8,694 nt of DNA, taken from the NCBI GenBank assembly GCA_031278795.1, contig JAITJT010000041.1:1-8694 (forward strand). Direction: 5' to 3'. The stretch comes from Deltaproteobacteria bacterium. GTDB taxonomy: Bacteria > Desulfobacterota > Desulfarculia > Adiutricales > Adiutricaceae. The position numbers were made by a program, and so were the translations under genes. Positions 1 through 6,498 of the stretch are shown piece by piece (position 1 is the first letter of the stretch; the number at the start of each line of letters is the position of its first letter). The notes below the pieces were generated by a model, which worked only from the letters and a program-made list of their open reading frames with translations, was not told the origin of the DNA and searched no databases.

Positions 1-135
1 AAAATCAATCTTCTGAGAATGGTTTAAATATTGGCTAAGAATGGCCAAATTTATCCCCTACCACTCAAATTAATATTCAGAAAGTCTTCCTGTGATGGTG
101 GATAGGGGACTGTGAAGACGGCGTAGTCGGCTTGG
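1..135 (-). repeat. Conserved downstream flank of the duplication, copy 1
   Basis: The stretch from about 28 to 135, downstream of the pseudogene, matches about 1346-1452 downstream of the intact copy with only scattered differences. Shared blocks include GGCCAAATTTATCC, CCTGTGATGGTG and ATAGGGGACTGTGAAG. The duplication therefore covers the gene plus its 3' noncoding tail. In this copy 54-64 (TCCCCTACCAC) pairs with 98-109 (GTGGATAGGGGA), giving an 11-bp stem with one bulged A at 102 and a loop of about 33 nt. Confidence 0.75.
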
Positions 136-846
136 TTACGAGGTGGCGTTTGCCTTTTGCTGTTCTTTAAGCATTGCTAGAAGCTCTAGATATTTATCCT
201 CTGTTATATCAAAGAACTCTATTGACTGCTCCATGGGAATCCCCATTTTACGGTGTTTTGAGATTAGTTTTAGAAGTAAGCGTAGTTCCCCTTTCTGTGT
301 GGCTTCTTCTATTATTGTAGGCATATAATCCCTCCCTATCTGCTTTTTCTGATCATCTGTCATGCTCTTGGAGAATTTAGAATCCATGTGTTTTATGATT
401 AGCTCGATAATTTCTTGGTCTGGAAATAATACTTTGTTTTCCAAATAAGATAGGCACTATCTGTGGCGATCAAAGTTGAATTGTTTGTTCATGATTAAAA
501 TATTAGCGAGGCGTATGCAATTCTTTATATATGAAATTATGGGGGCTGCTATTTTTTTTGTCCAAACTTTCGAATATTCAAAATCTATAAGGTCGAATAG
601 AAAAATTGTATCCGGTTTGAAATGAAAACTTTCGCTAGATATTATAATTGTATCAAAAGGTGGGACATTCGGCACGTAAATAGTTAAAAAATATATTTCA
701 AGGGACAATCGAATTTTTTGAAATAATTTTCATGAATGATGCAATATAGTTAATATATTTTGCCGTAATGGCGATTTATTTCTTACTATATTTAAATGCT
801 AAAAGTTGAGCCTATCTTGAGTTTGTTTTTTAATATCATCTTTATC
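136..846 (-). pseudogene. Decayed copy of the Rpn-like putative nuclease gene
   Basis: This is a broken duplicate of the intact gene at 1453-2457. Its last 102 codons (444 to 136) are open and, by my count, about 78% identical to the C-terminus of the intact protein. Going upstream, the frame is broken by an in-frame TAG at 457-459 (AAG, Lys, in the intact copy). A one-base deletion near 703 follows, where a run of five C is reduced. Beyond that are an in-frame TAA at 776-778 and another frame change near 800-812. The motif DKDDIKK at about 826-846 matches DKDEINN of the intact copy. Further upstream a minus frame stays open to 957, but its sequence no longer clearly matches. A TTG at 442-444 could in principle start a 102-aa C-terminal fragment, but I see no good ribosome binding site. 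No function is expected. Confidence 0.75.
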
Positions 847-1345
847 ATAAAGAAAAAATGTTAGAAGAGGTAAATCATTTGGTATATTATTGTAGCTTAA
901 ATTATTCATTGCAGAGATTTGGTTGGGAGGAATATTGTAGGATAATATAATGGGTAACTAACAGGCAGATCAGTCATGAACTTGTTTAAAGGAGCTTAGT
1001 CTGAAGAATATTTTTTAGTGATAAGAACGATGTAAAAAAATGTAGGAAAGTAATACTATATTTAAGCATAAATACGAACATTAGAAAATTAAATGAGCTA
1101 AAAAGAAAATAATAGAGTATCTAGCCAGGAAAATAGAATCATGGCTACAGTGTCAATTTTTATCAAAAATTTGAAGTTTTTTAACAAATAGCGGCTTATT
1201 TGCTTTTGTAGTTCTAAATTTTTGTCAGGTGATTTGGACACATAATTAAAAAAGAAAGTGATGATATAATCTCACTCGTTTCGATAAACCACTTTGAAAG
1301 TATCCAGCTTAAACTGCCGAAAACAATAGCTAAAAATTATAAAAT
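847..1345. other. AT-rich gap between the two gene copies, no supported gene
   Basis: Both strands are full of stops. The minus strand frame from 957 to 799 is open (it contains SYNNIPNDLPLL and FLYDKDD) and may be the unrecognised 5' part of the neighbouring pseudogene. A short frame starting with ATG near 976 (MTDLPVSYPLYY) ends in the same area. Neither has a clear ribosome binding site. I see no RNA gene, array or mobile-element end here. Confidence 0.6.
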
Positions 1346-1452
1346 ACTGGATAAGAAGTGGCCAAATTTATCCTCTGCCACTCACATTAATATTTAGAAG
1401 ATATTCCTGTGATGGTGTATAGGGGACTGTGAAGGCAGCATAGACAGCTTTG
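1346..1452 (-). repeat. Conserved downstream flank of the duplication, copy 2
   Basis: This is the noncoding tail directly downstream of the intact Rpn-like gene and a direct repeat of about 28-135. The stem seen in copy 1 is only partly kept: TCCTCTGCCAC faces GTGTATAGGGGA with several mismatches. No long T run follows on the minus strand, so this is not a clear intrinsic terminator. Confidence 0.7.
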
Positions 1453-2457
1453 TTACGAGGTCGCGCTAACCTTTTTCTTTTCTTCAAGCATTGCTACAAA
1501 CCCTAGATATTCATCCTCTGTTATATCAAGAAACTCCATTGACTGCTCCATGGGAATTCCCTTTTTACGGTGTTTTGCGAGCAGTTTTAGAAGTAAGTCT
1601 AGTTTCCCTTTCTGTGTGGCTTCTTCTATTATTGTAGCCATATAATCCCTCCCTATCTGCTTTTTCTGATCATCTGTCATGCTCTTGGAGAATTTAGAAT
1701 CCATGTGCTTTTTGATTATCTCGACAAATTCTTGGTCTGGAAATAATACTTTGTTTTCCAAGTAAGTTAGGCACTTTTTGTGGCGTTCAAAGTCGAACTT
1801 TTCGTTCATAATTGAAATATTAGCGAGGCATATGCAATCTTTTAAATTTGCGATTATGGTGGCAGTAATTTTTTTGTCCAAACTATCGAACAGTTCATCT
1901 TCTACAACTTCGCTAAGGAAAATTGTATCGGGTTTGAAATAAAAATTTACACTAGATATTGTAATTGGGTTAAAACGTTTTACATTCGTCCCGTAAATAA
2001 TCAAAAAATGTATTTGAGGGGGATAATCATAATTTTTGAAATAAGTTTTCGTGATTTCTGCAATATAGTGAATATGCTTACAAGTATCAACGTATTTTTT
2101 TTCTGACTCACATTCAATCGCTAAAACTACAGGCGTTTCATTTATTTCCTCATTGTTTATTTCATCCTTGTCGGCTAATTCATATAGCATGTCAAGGGAA
2201 AGCTCTACTTTTGGCACTACAAATTGATTTCTCTCCAAGTGTGTAATTATTTTAGGATTCAGTGGGTGGTTTGTAGGGAACAAACCTGTGTCTCCAACGG
2301 TTTCAAATTCCATACCTCTACATAGAATTTCCTTGACTATGAGATCTGTAGCATGCCAGGAATTATCCGCGTTGCTTTTTGGGGTTTCAGCGCTTTTTGG
2401 GGTTTCAGAGCTTTTTGGGGTTTCAGCGCTATTTTGGGTTTCAGGTTTATCTTCCAT
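1453..2457 (-). CDS. Rpn-like (PD-(D/E)XK family) putative nuclease, intact copy
   Basis: This 334-aa soluble protein has no signal peptide or membrane segment. Residues 5-28 are four hexapeptide units of the type AETPKS, a likely disordered linker. A core domain at about 34-240 shows SLDML (Asp89) followed by VVLAIECESEKK (Glu115, Glu117, Lys120). That order of acidic residues, and the hydrophobic strand FLIIYG (151-156), fit a PD-(D/E)XK core as in Rpn recombination-promoting nucleases. The tail (250-334) has QKG and KKGIPMEQSMEFLDITEDEY, like the 'KKG-s-EqI' tails of that family. The ATG at 2457 is preceded by GGAA about 10 nt upstream. If the family call is right it would cut DNA and promote recombination. 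The fold call rests on motif spacing only. An uncharacterised multicopy family without nuclease activity is the alternative. It is much more AT-rich than the apgM operon, which may reflect transfer. Confidence 0.6.
   Translation of the reverse strand: MEDKPETQNSAETPKSSETPKSAETPKSNADNSWHATDLIVKEILCRGMEFETVGDTGLFPTNHPLNPKIITHLERNQFVVPKVELSLDMLYELADKDEINNEEINETPVVLAIECESEKKYVDTCKHIHYIAEITKTYFKNYDYPPQIHFLIIYGTNVKRFNPITISSVNFYFKPDTIFLSEVVEDELFDSLDKKITATIIANLKDCICLANISIMNEKFDFERHKKCLTYLENKVLFPDQEFVEIIKKHMDSKFSKSMTDDQKKQIGRDYMATIIEEATQKGKLDLLLKLLAKHRKKGIPMEQSMEFLDITEDEYLGFVAMLEEKKKVSATS
2374..2445 (-). repeat. 18-bp coding tandem repeat (four units) in the Rpn-like gene
   Basis: Four 18-bp units encode PETQNS, AETPKS, SETPKS and AETPKS at residues 5-28. 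The three downstream units are nearly identical at the DNA level (TTTTTGGGGTTTCAG with GCGC or GAGC). The upstream unit is more diverged. Units are a multiple of three, so gain or loss of copies keeps the frame. Confidence 0.85.
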
Positions 2458-2834
2458 TTGCTATATTTCCAATGTGAGATTAAAGATAATGTTGTGGAAG
2501 TTACTTGGCATCATAAAATTTAATAATAAAAAAATAGGGCATTTCCGACAAGGAAAGCTGCTTTGGGCATGTCTTAAATGGAGTATTACCTAAATACCCA
2601 AACTTTTTAGTATTATATCAAAAAAAGGCTGAAAAAAAACATTTTTTTTAGCAAATGATAGGATGCTAATTGTGAATAAATTATGATATATGTTGTGTTC
2701 GTTAAATAAATTTTGTATATATGTATACTTTTGTTTGGTCGAAAACGGCCTTTTTTCGATTCTTTTTACAAATATTTTTTTTATTGATACAGCCAAAAAT
2801 AACGCAAATTATAATTTTGTTTGATCAAGATTTT
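2458..2834. other. AT-rich intergenic region, no supported gene
   Basis: Short frames exist on both strands but are low-complexity (Phe/Ile/Lys-rich, driven by T and A runs) and lack ribosome binding sites. Apart from the possible promoter at 2523-2551 I see nothing definite here. Confidence 0.6.
2523..2551 (-). promoter_or_regulatory. Possible sigma-70-type promoter of the Rpn-like gene
   Basis: On the minus strand TTGTCG (2551-2546, 4 of 6 to the -35 consensus) is followed after exactly 17 nt by TATTAT (2528-2523, 5 of 6 to the -10). Transcription would begin near 2516 and leave a leader of about 60 nt. The region is AT-rich, so chance matches are easy. Confidence 0.35.
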
Positions 2835-2923
2835 TGTAGTCAACTTCATGATCCCCTTGATTTATTCAATTACGGGGAGTGGAAGGAAATGTTAGGCATA
2901 AAAAGCTCTTGAAGTTGACTACA
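2835..2923 (+). repeat. 14-bp perfect inverted repeat with nested stem
   Basis: TGTAGTCAACTTCA (2835-2848) is the exact reverse complement of TGAAGTTGACTACA (2910-2923). Between the arms, TCCCC (2852-2856) pairs with GGGGA (2873-2877) and TTGA with TCAA inside it, so the 89-bp unit folds as a nested structure. There is no T run after it and no flanking target-site duplication, so neither a terminator nor a small transposable element is clearly indicated. It could be the 5' domain of the noncoding transcript proposed for this region. Confidence 0.7.
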
Positions 2924-3049
2924 CCGGGTGGAGGAAGGGCTTTGGCCGCAGCTTCAGTGACCCCTCTATTCCAGGTGGGATTCTAGCTAAAGGATAGCCT
3001 CAAAGACAGGATCTTAGCCCCAGCACCTCATCCTTAGCCAACGAGGGGG

Positions 3050-3081
3050 CTCCAGGATGGGCTTAGCCCAGACTCCTGGAG
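3050..3081 (+). other. Strong compound hairpin
   Basis: CTCCAGGA (3050-3057) pairs with TCCTGGAG (3074-3081). Stacked on it, TGGGC (3058-3062) pairs with GCCCA (3066-3070) around a TTA loop, leaving only GAC (3071-3073) bulged. The result is a 13-bp stem. A related motif, CAGGATCTTAGCCCCAG, lies about 45 bp upstream and resembles CAGGATGGGCTTAGCCCAG of this hairpin. Confidence 0.7.
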
Positions 3082-3155
3082 GCTTGGAGGCAACGGATTC
3101 CAGCATCTGGACAATCTGTAGAGAGTCTCTTGGATTCTATCTTATCCCTTATTTT

Positions 3156-3180
3156 TCGCTCCCCTGGGCGAGTTTTTTTT
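3156..3180 (+). terminator. Rho-independent terminator, + strand
   Basis: TCGCTC (3156-3161) pairs with GGGCGA (3166-3171), with one T-G wobble and a CCCT loop. Eight T follow from 3173, then CTTTT. The T run is only on the + strand, so it ends a rightward transcript. It also stands between that transcript and the 3' end of the convergent apgM-thioesterase operon. Confidence 0.75.
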
Positions 3181-3185
3181 CTTTT

Positions 3186-3378
3186 AGTTTTAGTTAAATT
3201 CTTTGGCCCTTGTTGGCATATAGCTACAACTTTGTTGTTCAAGCCTTTGGGCGAGCTCATTTTTGACTACAAAGTCGGCCCAATTAAAGAAGGCGGAGTG
3301 TCACCCGCAAAAATTGGGAATCTTCTTTTCTGGAGATTTGTGGGGTCAATTAGGGGTCTGGCTCTTTTAGGCTAGGGC
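3186..3378. other. Intergenic, 3' of the apgM-thioesterase operon
   Basis: No gene is supported. TGGGCGAG at 3249-3256 repeats the 3' half of the terminator stem at 3165-3172. TTGACTACA at about 3263-3271 repeats the right arm of the inverted repeat at 2910-2923. No convincing minus-strand terminator follows the operon. Confidence 0.5.
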
Positions 3379-3807
3379 TTATTTCGCGCCCAAAAGATCG
3401 ATTAGCCACCCGGGGAGCTTCACCACCTTGTTGTCCATGTTCAGTGTGGCGTGAAGCGTGCGCCCCGCCACCCGCAACAAGGGATCCTCGCCGTTGTAGA
3501 GCCGGTAATCGAACATGAAGCTGGCCTTTTTGATCTGGGAGATCCAGCTCTCCATGCGGATATGGTCATCATAGTGGAAGGGCTGATAGAAATGGGCCCA
3601 GGCCTCGGTCAAGGGCGATCTTATGCCTTTTGCCTCTATTTCCGAGTAGGGCACGCCCCGCTCCCTGAGGTAGTCGCCTCTCGCCTGCTCGAAGATCCTG
3701 AAGTAGTTGGCGTTGTTCACGATGCCCATGACGTCCGTGTCCACGTAGAGCACTCTATAGAAGGAGTGGCACACGAAGGTTCCGGGGGCTGGTGTGGAGA
3801 GATTCAC
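3379..3807 (-). CDS. Acyl-CoA thioesterase, hotdog fold (YbgC/4HBT family)
   Basis: This 142-aa cytoplasmic protein has the usual length for single-domain 4-hydroxybenzoyl-CoA thioesterase-like enzymes, which hydrolyse acyl-CoA thioesters. The active-site motif is YVDTDVMGIVNNANY (21-35), and Asp25 aligns with the catalytic Asp17 of Pseudomonas 4HBT. The YbgC histidine before the ANY is replaced by Asn here. The following helix FRIFEQARGDYLRERG, the strand WAHFYQPFHYDD and the closing TLHATLN complete the fold. The start is GTG at 3805-3807, overlapping the apgM stop as GTGA. A Shine-Dalgarno AAGGA (3821-3817) inside the last apgM codons sits 9 nt ahead. Expression is therefore probably coupled to apgM. 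The substrate is unknown. Confidence 0.88.
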   Translation of the reverse strand: MNLSTPAPGTFVCHSFYRVLYVDTDVMGIVNNANYFRIFEQARGDYLRERGVPYSEIEAKGIRSPLTEAWAHFYQPFHYDDHIRMESWISQIKKASFMFDYRLYNGEDPLLRVAGRTLHATLNMDNKVVKLPGWLIDLLGAK

Positions 3808-5021
3808 TGGCCGCCGTCCTTTTCCGGACCGAAGACGAGCCTCCCCAGGGAGGGTCCGTCCGGTATGAGTCCGCCCGCCTTGATGGCCTCTTTTTCAGAG
3901 TAGCCGGCCCCGTTGGATTTGTGTGGCTTCTGGGAGTCGTAGAAGACGAAGGGAACGGGATCCGGGGTGTGGGTCTTGAGGCTCACCGGGGTGAAGTGGT
4001 CGCAGGAGCACAGTAGCCTGTAGTCCCCGAAATCCGGAAGGGCCTTCAGGAAGGGCCCCACAATGAGGCGGTCATAGTTTTCAATGGCCTGGAGCTTGCC
4101 CTTCAAGTCCCCCTGGTGGGAGCACTCGTCCGGGGCCTCCAGGTGCACGATGGAGATGTCGTACTTTTCCAGGGCCTTGAGTCCGGCCTCGGTCTTCCCC
4201 TGATAGTTGGTGTTGAGATCCCCGGTGGCCCCCTTGACGTCGATGGATTTGAGGCCCGTGGCCACGGCCAGGCCCCGGATGATATCAACCGCCGAGACGG
4301 TGGCGCCGGTTAGGCCGAAGCGCTCCTCATAGGTCTTCACCACCGGGGTGGTGCCCTGGCCCCAGAGCCAGATGGAGTTGGCCGGGGGCTGGTTCCTGGC
4401 GATTCTCTCCTTATTCACCGGGTGGTTTTCCAGTATGGGCCAGGAGGCCTTCACCAGATCCATGATGGGCGCGAGTTTGGGATCGTCCAGGAAGGGCTTG
4501 ATGGATTTGTCCAGGTGGTCGTGGGGAGGTATGGAGGCTAGGCCCTGAGGGGCGTAGGGCCAGATGAAGATATTCCGGTAGTTGACGCCCTGGTGGATGC
4601 TCTGACCGGCCTTAAGCGGCATCTGGTCCGAGAGATCCTGGAGGAGGGTCTTGGCCTCCACCATGGAGATATCCCCGGCCGCGTGGTTCAGCATAATGGT
4701 GTCCGAGCCCCGGTGATCCACGGTCACCAGGTTGAGGCGGAAGGCCAGGTCCCCGTCCTTCAAGGGGATATGGAGGGCCAGGGCCTCCAGGGGGCCGCGC
4801 CCCGTGAGCACACCTTTGGCCGAGTAACCCATGAGCGACATGATGGCCACGTCCGAGCCCGGGGGCATGCCATCCGGAACCGTCTGACAGCGGGCCAAGA
4901 GTCCCTCACGGGCGAGATAATCCAGATTGGGGGTGGATGCGGCCTCCAGGGGGCTCTTTTTGCCTAAGGAGTCATAGGGAAAGTCACCCATGCCGTCCCC
5001 GATTAATATTATGTATTTCAT
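3804..5021 (-). CDS. apgM: 2,3-bisphosphoglycerate-independent phosphoglycerate mutase, archaeal type
   Basis: This 405-aa enzyme of the alkaline phosphatase superfamily interconverts 3- and 2-phosphoglycerate in glycolysis/gluconeogenesis with two metal ions. It starts with the family hallmark MKYIILIGDGMGD (metal ligand Asp9). Next comes GMPPGSDVAIMSLMGY, with Ser56 in the position of the phosphorylated nucleophile. The C-terminal metal-binding segments are HLEAPDECSHQGDLKGK (293-309) and CSCDHFTPVSLKTHT (338-352; Asp341, His342, His351). The length is normal for ApgM. I chose ATG 5019-5021 because the conserved N-terminus begins there. An in-frame upstream start at 5114 would add 31 unconserved residues. 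No clear Shine-Dalgarno precedes the chosen start. Older annotation calls relatives 'homoserine kinase-like'; the motifs favour the mutase. Confidence 0.93.
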   Translation of the reverse strand: MKYIILIGDGMGDFPYDSLGKKSPLEAASTPNLDYLAREGLLARCQTVPDGMPPGSDVAIMSLMGYSAKGVLTGRGPLEALALHIPLKDGDLAFRLNLVTVDHRGSDTIMLNHAAGDISMVEAKTLLQDLSDQMPLKAGQSIHQGVNYRNIFIWPYAPQGLASIPPHDHLDKSIKPFLDDPKLAPIMDLVKASWPILENHPVNKERIARNQPPANSIWLWGQGTTPVVKTYEERFGLTGATVSAVDIIRGLAVATGLKSIDVKGATGDLNTNYQGKTEAGLKALEKYDISIVHLEAPDECSHQGDLKGKLQAIENYDRLIVGPFLKALPDFGDYRLLCSCDHFTPVSLKTHTPDPVPFVFYDSQKPHKSNGAGYSEKEAIKAGGLIPDGPSLGRLVFGPEKDGGQ

Positions 5022-5079
5022 ATATCTAGCTTTGTTGGAATAAGTGAATAATATTGTTAAGTTTAGCGCATTTAAGCGT

Positions 5080-5095
5080 CCCTCCCCAGGGAGGG
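5080..5095. other. GC-rich hairpin upstream of apgM
   Basis: CCCTCC (5080-5085) pairs with GGAGGG (5090-5095) around CCAG. It lies about 60 bp before the apgM start. On the minus strand the T run (5097-5102) is before the stem, not after it, so it is not a terminator for leftward transcripts. If the apgM promoter is farther right, the hairpin would be in its leader. Confidence 0.45.
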
Positions 5096-5145
5096 GAAAA
5101 AACACAAAGGGCATTTTAGCAGAAAGGGGATAGGGAAAAGAAGCG

Positions 5146-5164
5146 AAAAAAAAGCCCGGAGGGC
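5146..5164 (-). terminator. Likely Rho-independent terminator between the IS remnant and apgM
   Basis: Read on the minus strand, GCCC (5164-5161) pairs with GGGC (5157-5154) around TCC, followed by eight T (5153-5146). The stem is short but GC-only. It would stop transcripts from the transposase remnant before apgM. Confidence 0.45.
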
Positions 5165-5431
5165 ATATTTTTGGTTAAATCCATATTAAGGAAAAGGAGA
5201 GCTAGAGCTCTCGCCAGAAGCCTAATTTCCTCCCTAAGGCTTTGGGCGTTTTTCTATTTTGGCTCAAGTTTGGGACATTGGGCTCTAAAATATTTGCCTT
5301 AGGAAGGCTCTCATGAGTCCATTTAAGCCTGTGATGTAGAAAAAACCTTAACGCGAGTCAAAATGCTTGTCAATTAATTATCTATGAGCTCTCTAACAAG
5401 GATTTTTAGAAATTTTACAAATCTTTCTATT
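5165..5431 (-). other. Probable eroded 3' part of the IS element
   Basis: There is no intact gene. On the minus strand a short frame at 5341-5285 reads FYITGLNGLMRAFLRQIF before a TAG. It weakly resembles the C-terminal 'EGLNS-I' block of ISL3 transposases and could be what survived an internal deletion; the evidence is thin. A 7-bp hairpin, GAGAGCT/AGCTCTC, lies at 5197-5212. Inverted terminal repeats of the element could not be identified. Confidence 0.3.
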
Positions 5432-6157
5432 TTAGCCTTTGTGAAAGGTCAATTTGGCGCGGGGAAAATAATTTTGACAGCAGTTTAGGTAAGATTGCGA
5501 CTTATCCAATGTTATATGGGTGATCTGTGAAGGAAGCGCTCCATGTTTTTTCATTTCGTTTGCAAATTTTTTTATAGTGTCGGGACCTTTTCCCTCTGTC
5601 GCGAAAATCACTCTTTCTTTCGATATGTCAAGGAAAACGGTTATATGTTCATAGGCTTTTAGTGACGCTGTCGCAACTATCCCTATCTTCCTAACTTTTG
5701 ACCAATCTTCTTCTTTTGGTAATTTTTCCGCGTAATAATTAACGACTCTCCAGACTCTTGTATCATGTAAACCATATTCAAGCGCTACAGTGGAAACAGG
5801 TTGAGATTTGGCGGAAGTAACAAGTTTTATTTCAAAGTCATAAGTTAAGGAACTTTTTGGCCTAGCCCAGGGAACATTTATTCTATGTACGCCGCATGTC
5901 TGACATTCGATTCTTGGCACATCACAGTGAAAAAAACATTTGAATTTGGCTAAATTGATGTGTCTCCAAACCTTTGTCATTTTGTCATAAACTTTTTGTG
6001 TCCCCTCTCCGCATATAGGACATACAAACATCATCCCTTTTAAAAATTTTAAATAAAGATGAACTTCTCGTGTTTCCAAATTATATACTATATCATTTAT
6101 CGAGATATCATCCGGTATGTCACACGCGCTTCTAAAGAATTCGTTTACATCTATCAT
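5432..6157 (-). pseudogene. ISL3-family transposase, truncated and catalytically damaged
   Basis: This frame of 241 codons from ATG 6155-6157 (a TTG six codons upstream is possible) covers about the N-terminal 60% of an ISL3-type DDE transposase; intact members have about 400 residues. It retains the zinc ribbon (CPIC at 46-49, CQTC at 85-88), the helix-turn-helix region (about 112-145) and the start of the RNase H-like domain. The usual IGIDE-S motif reads IGIVATAS, so the first catalytic Asp is Val161. The second (LDKSQSY, Asp218) is present. The frame stops right after LTFHKG, where relatives continue as TFDKFHV, so the third catalytic residue is missing. The strand ERVIFATEGKGPDTI is a close family match. 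It is a dead remnant that moves only if a trans-acting relative recognises its ends. Confidence 0.8.
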
Positions 6158-6187
6158 ACTGTATAAAACCCACAAGGATAAAAATCA

Positions 6188-6201
6188 CCTAAAGCTTTAG
6201 G
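6188..6201. terminator. Perfect 14-bp palindrome, possible bidirectional terminator at the IS edge
   Basis: CCTAAAGCTTTAGG is followed by ATTTTTT on the + strand and by TGATTTTT on the minus strand. It lies about 30 bp in front of the transposase start. IS elements often carry such barriers against read-in transcription. Here it would block transcripts from the ATPase homologue upstream. Confidence 0.35.
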
Positions 6202-6430
6202 ATTTTTTGGTAAAACTTGTGTCGTTTAACTCAAAAAAAAAAAAATAGATTTAGTGTATAAAAGCTAAAATTTATTTTACCCTTTATCTTCTATTCGTGT
6301 AACTAAAAAAAAATAATTTGCGCCTTTGGTCCAGATGCCAGGGAAGGATTCAATTAGGAGCGCCTTTATCTAGAAAGGTTTTGCTTTAAGCATTATCATT
6401 TTTACCCGGAGTGTTGAGCTTTTAGAGGAT
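6202..6430. other. Intergenic between IS remnant and ATPase homologue
   Basis: No gene is supported. It contains a run of 13 A at 6233-6245 and one of nine A near 6305-6313, both prone to slippage. The right end of the IS element should lie here, but no inverted repeat matching the left side was found. GCGCCTTT occurs twice, near 6320 and 6360. Confidence 0.5.
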
Positions 6431-6462
6431 AAAAAAAATTTTCCCGTAAATGTTGGGGGAAA
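6431..6462 (-). terminator. Rho-independent terminator of the ATPase homologue
   Basis: On the minus strand TTTCCC (6462-6457) pairs with GGGAAA (6445-6440) across an 11-nt loop. A T-rich tract with eight consecutive T (6438-6431) follows. It lies about 37 bp after the stop codon of the gene at 6499. Confidence 0.6.
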
Positions 6463-6498
6463 CACGCTAATTTTTTGTGAGGGCTTTAAGGGAGTTTT

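Larger units (their letters stand above)
2835..3185 (+). ncRNA. Candidate structured noncoding RNA ending at an intrinsic terminator
   Basis: A strong + strand terminator (3156-3180) has no + strand gene in front of it. The preceding 300 bp are richer in G and C than the AT-rich DNA on the left and carry stacked hairpins. These are the 14-bp inverted repeat at 2835-2923, a GAAG/GGC...GCC/CTTC stem near 2933-2955, AGGTG/CACCT enclosing GCTAA/TTAGC near 2970-3028, and a long hairpin at 3050-3081. I could not match it to 6S, tmRNA, RNase P, SRP RNA or a group II intron domain V. No convincing promoter was found, so the 5' end is arbitrary. Confidence 0.4.

Noticed and set aside
1..2457. CRISPR array or similar in the repeated left part
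   Set aside because: The repetition is a two-copy gene duplication, not short regularly spaced repeats.
2288..2593. 101-codon + strand frame with repeats (ALFGVS-like)
   Set aside because: It is the complement of the hexapeptide-repeat region of the Rpn-like gene plus upstream DNA.
2721..2912. 63-codon + strand frame rich in Phe and Ile
   Set aside because: Low-complexity translation of T-rich DNA, no ribosome binding site, and it runs into the inverted repeat at 2910.
2835..2923. Inverted repeat as an integron attC site
   Set aside because: The arms contain GTCAAC and GTTGAC, but the RYYYAAC/GTTRRRY core rule is broken (A-G-T-C-AAC) and no integrase or cassette is nearby.
3063..3260. 65-codon minus strand frame
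   Set aside because: Crosses the terminator and the strong hairpin; no recognisable protein features.
3451..3903. 150-codon + strand open frame opposite the thioesterase
   Set aside because: It is the reverse-strand shadow of a well-conserved thioesterase and apgM in GC-rich DNA; its translation has no family features.
4593..4967. 124-codon + strand open frame opposite apgM
   Set aside because: Shadow of the apgM N-terminal half, whose motifs are unmistakable on the minus strand.
5022..5114. Longer apgM start at 5114
   Set aside because: The extra 31 residues are unconserved and overlap a GC-rich hairpin; the family hallmark begins at the ATG at 5021.
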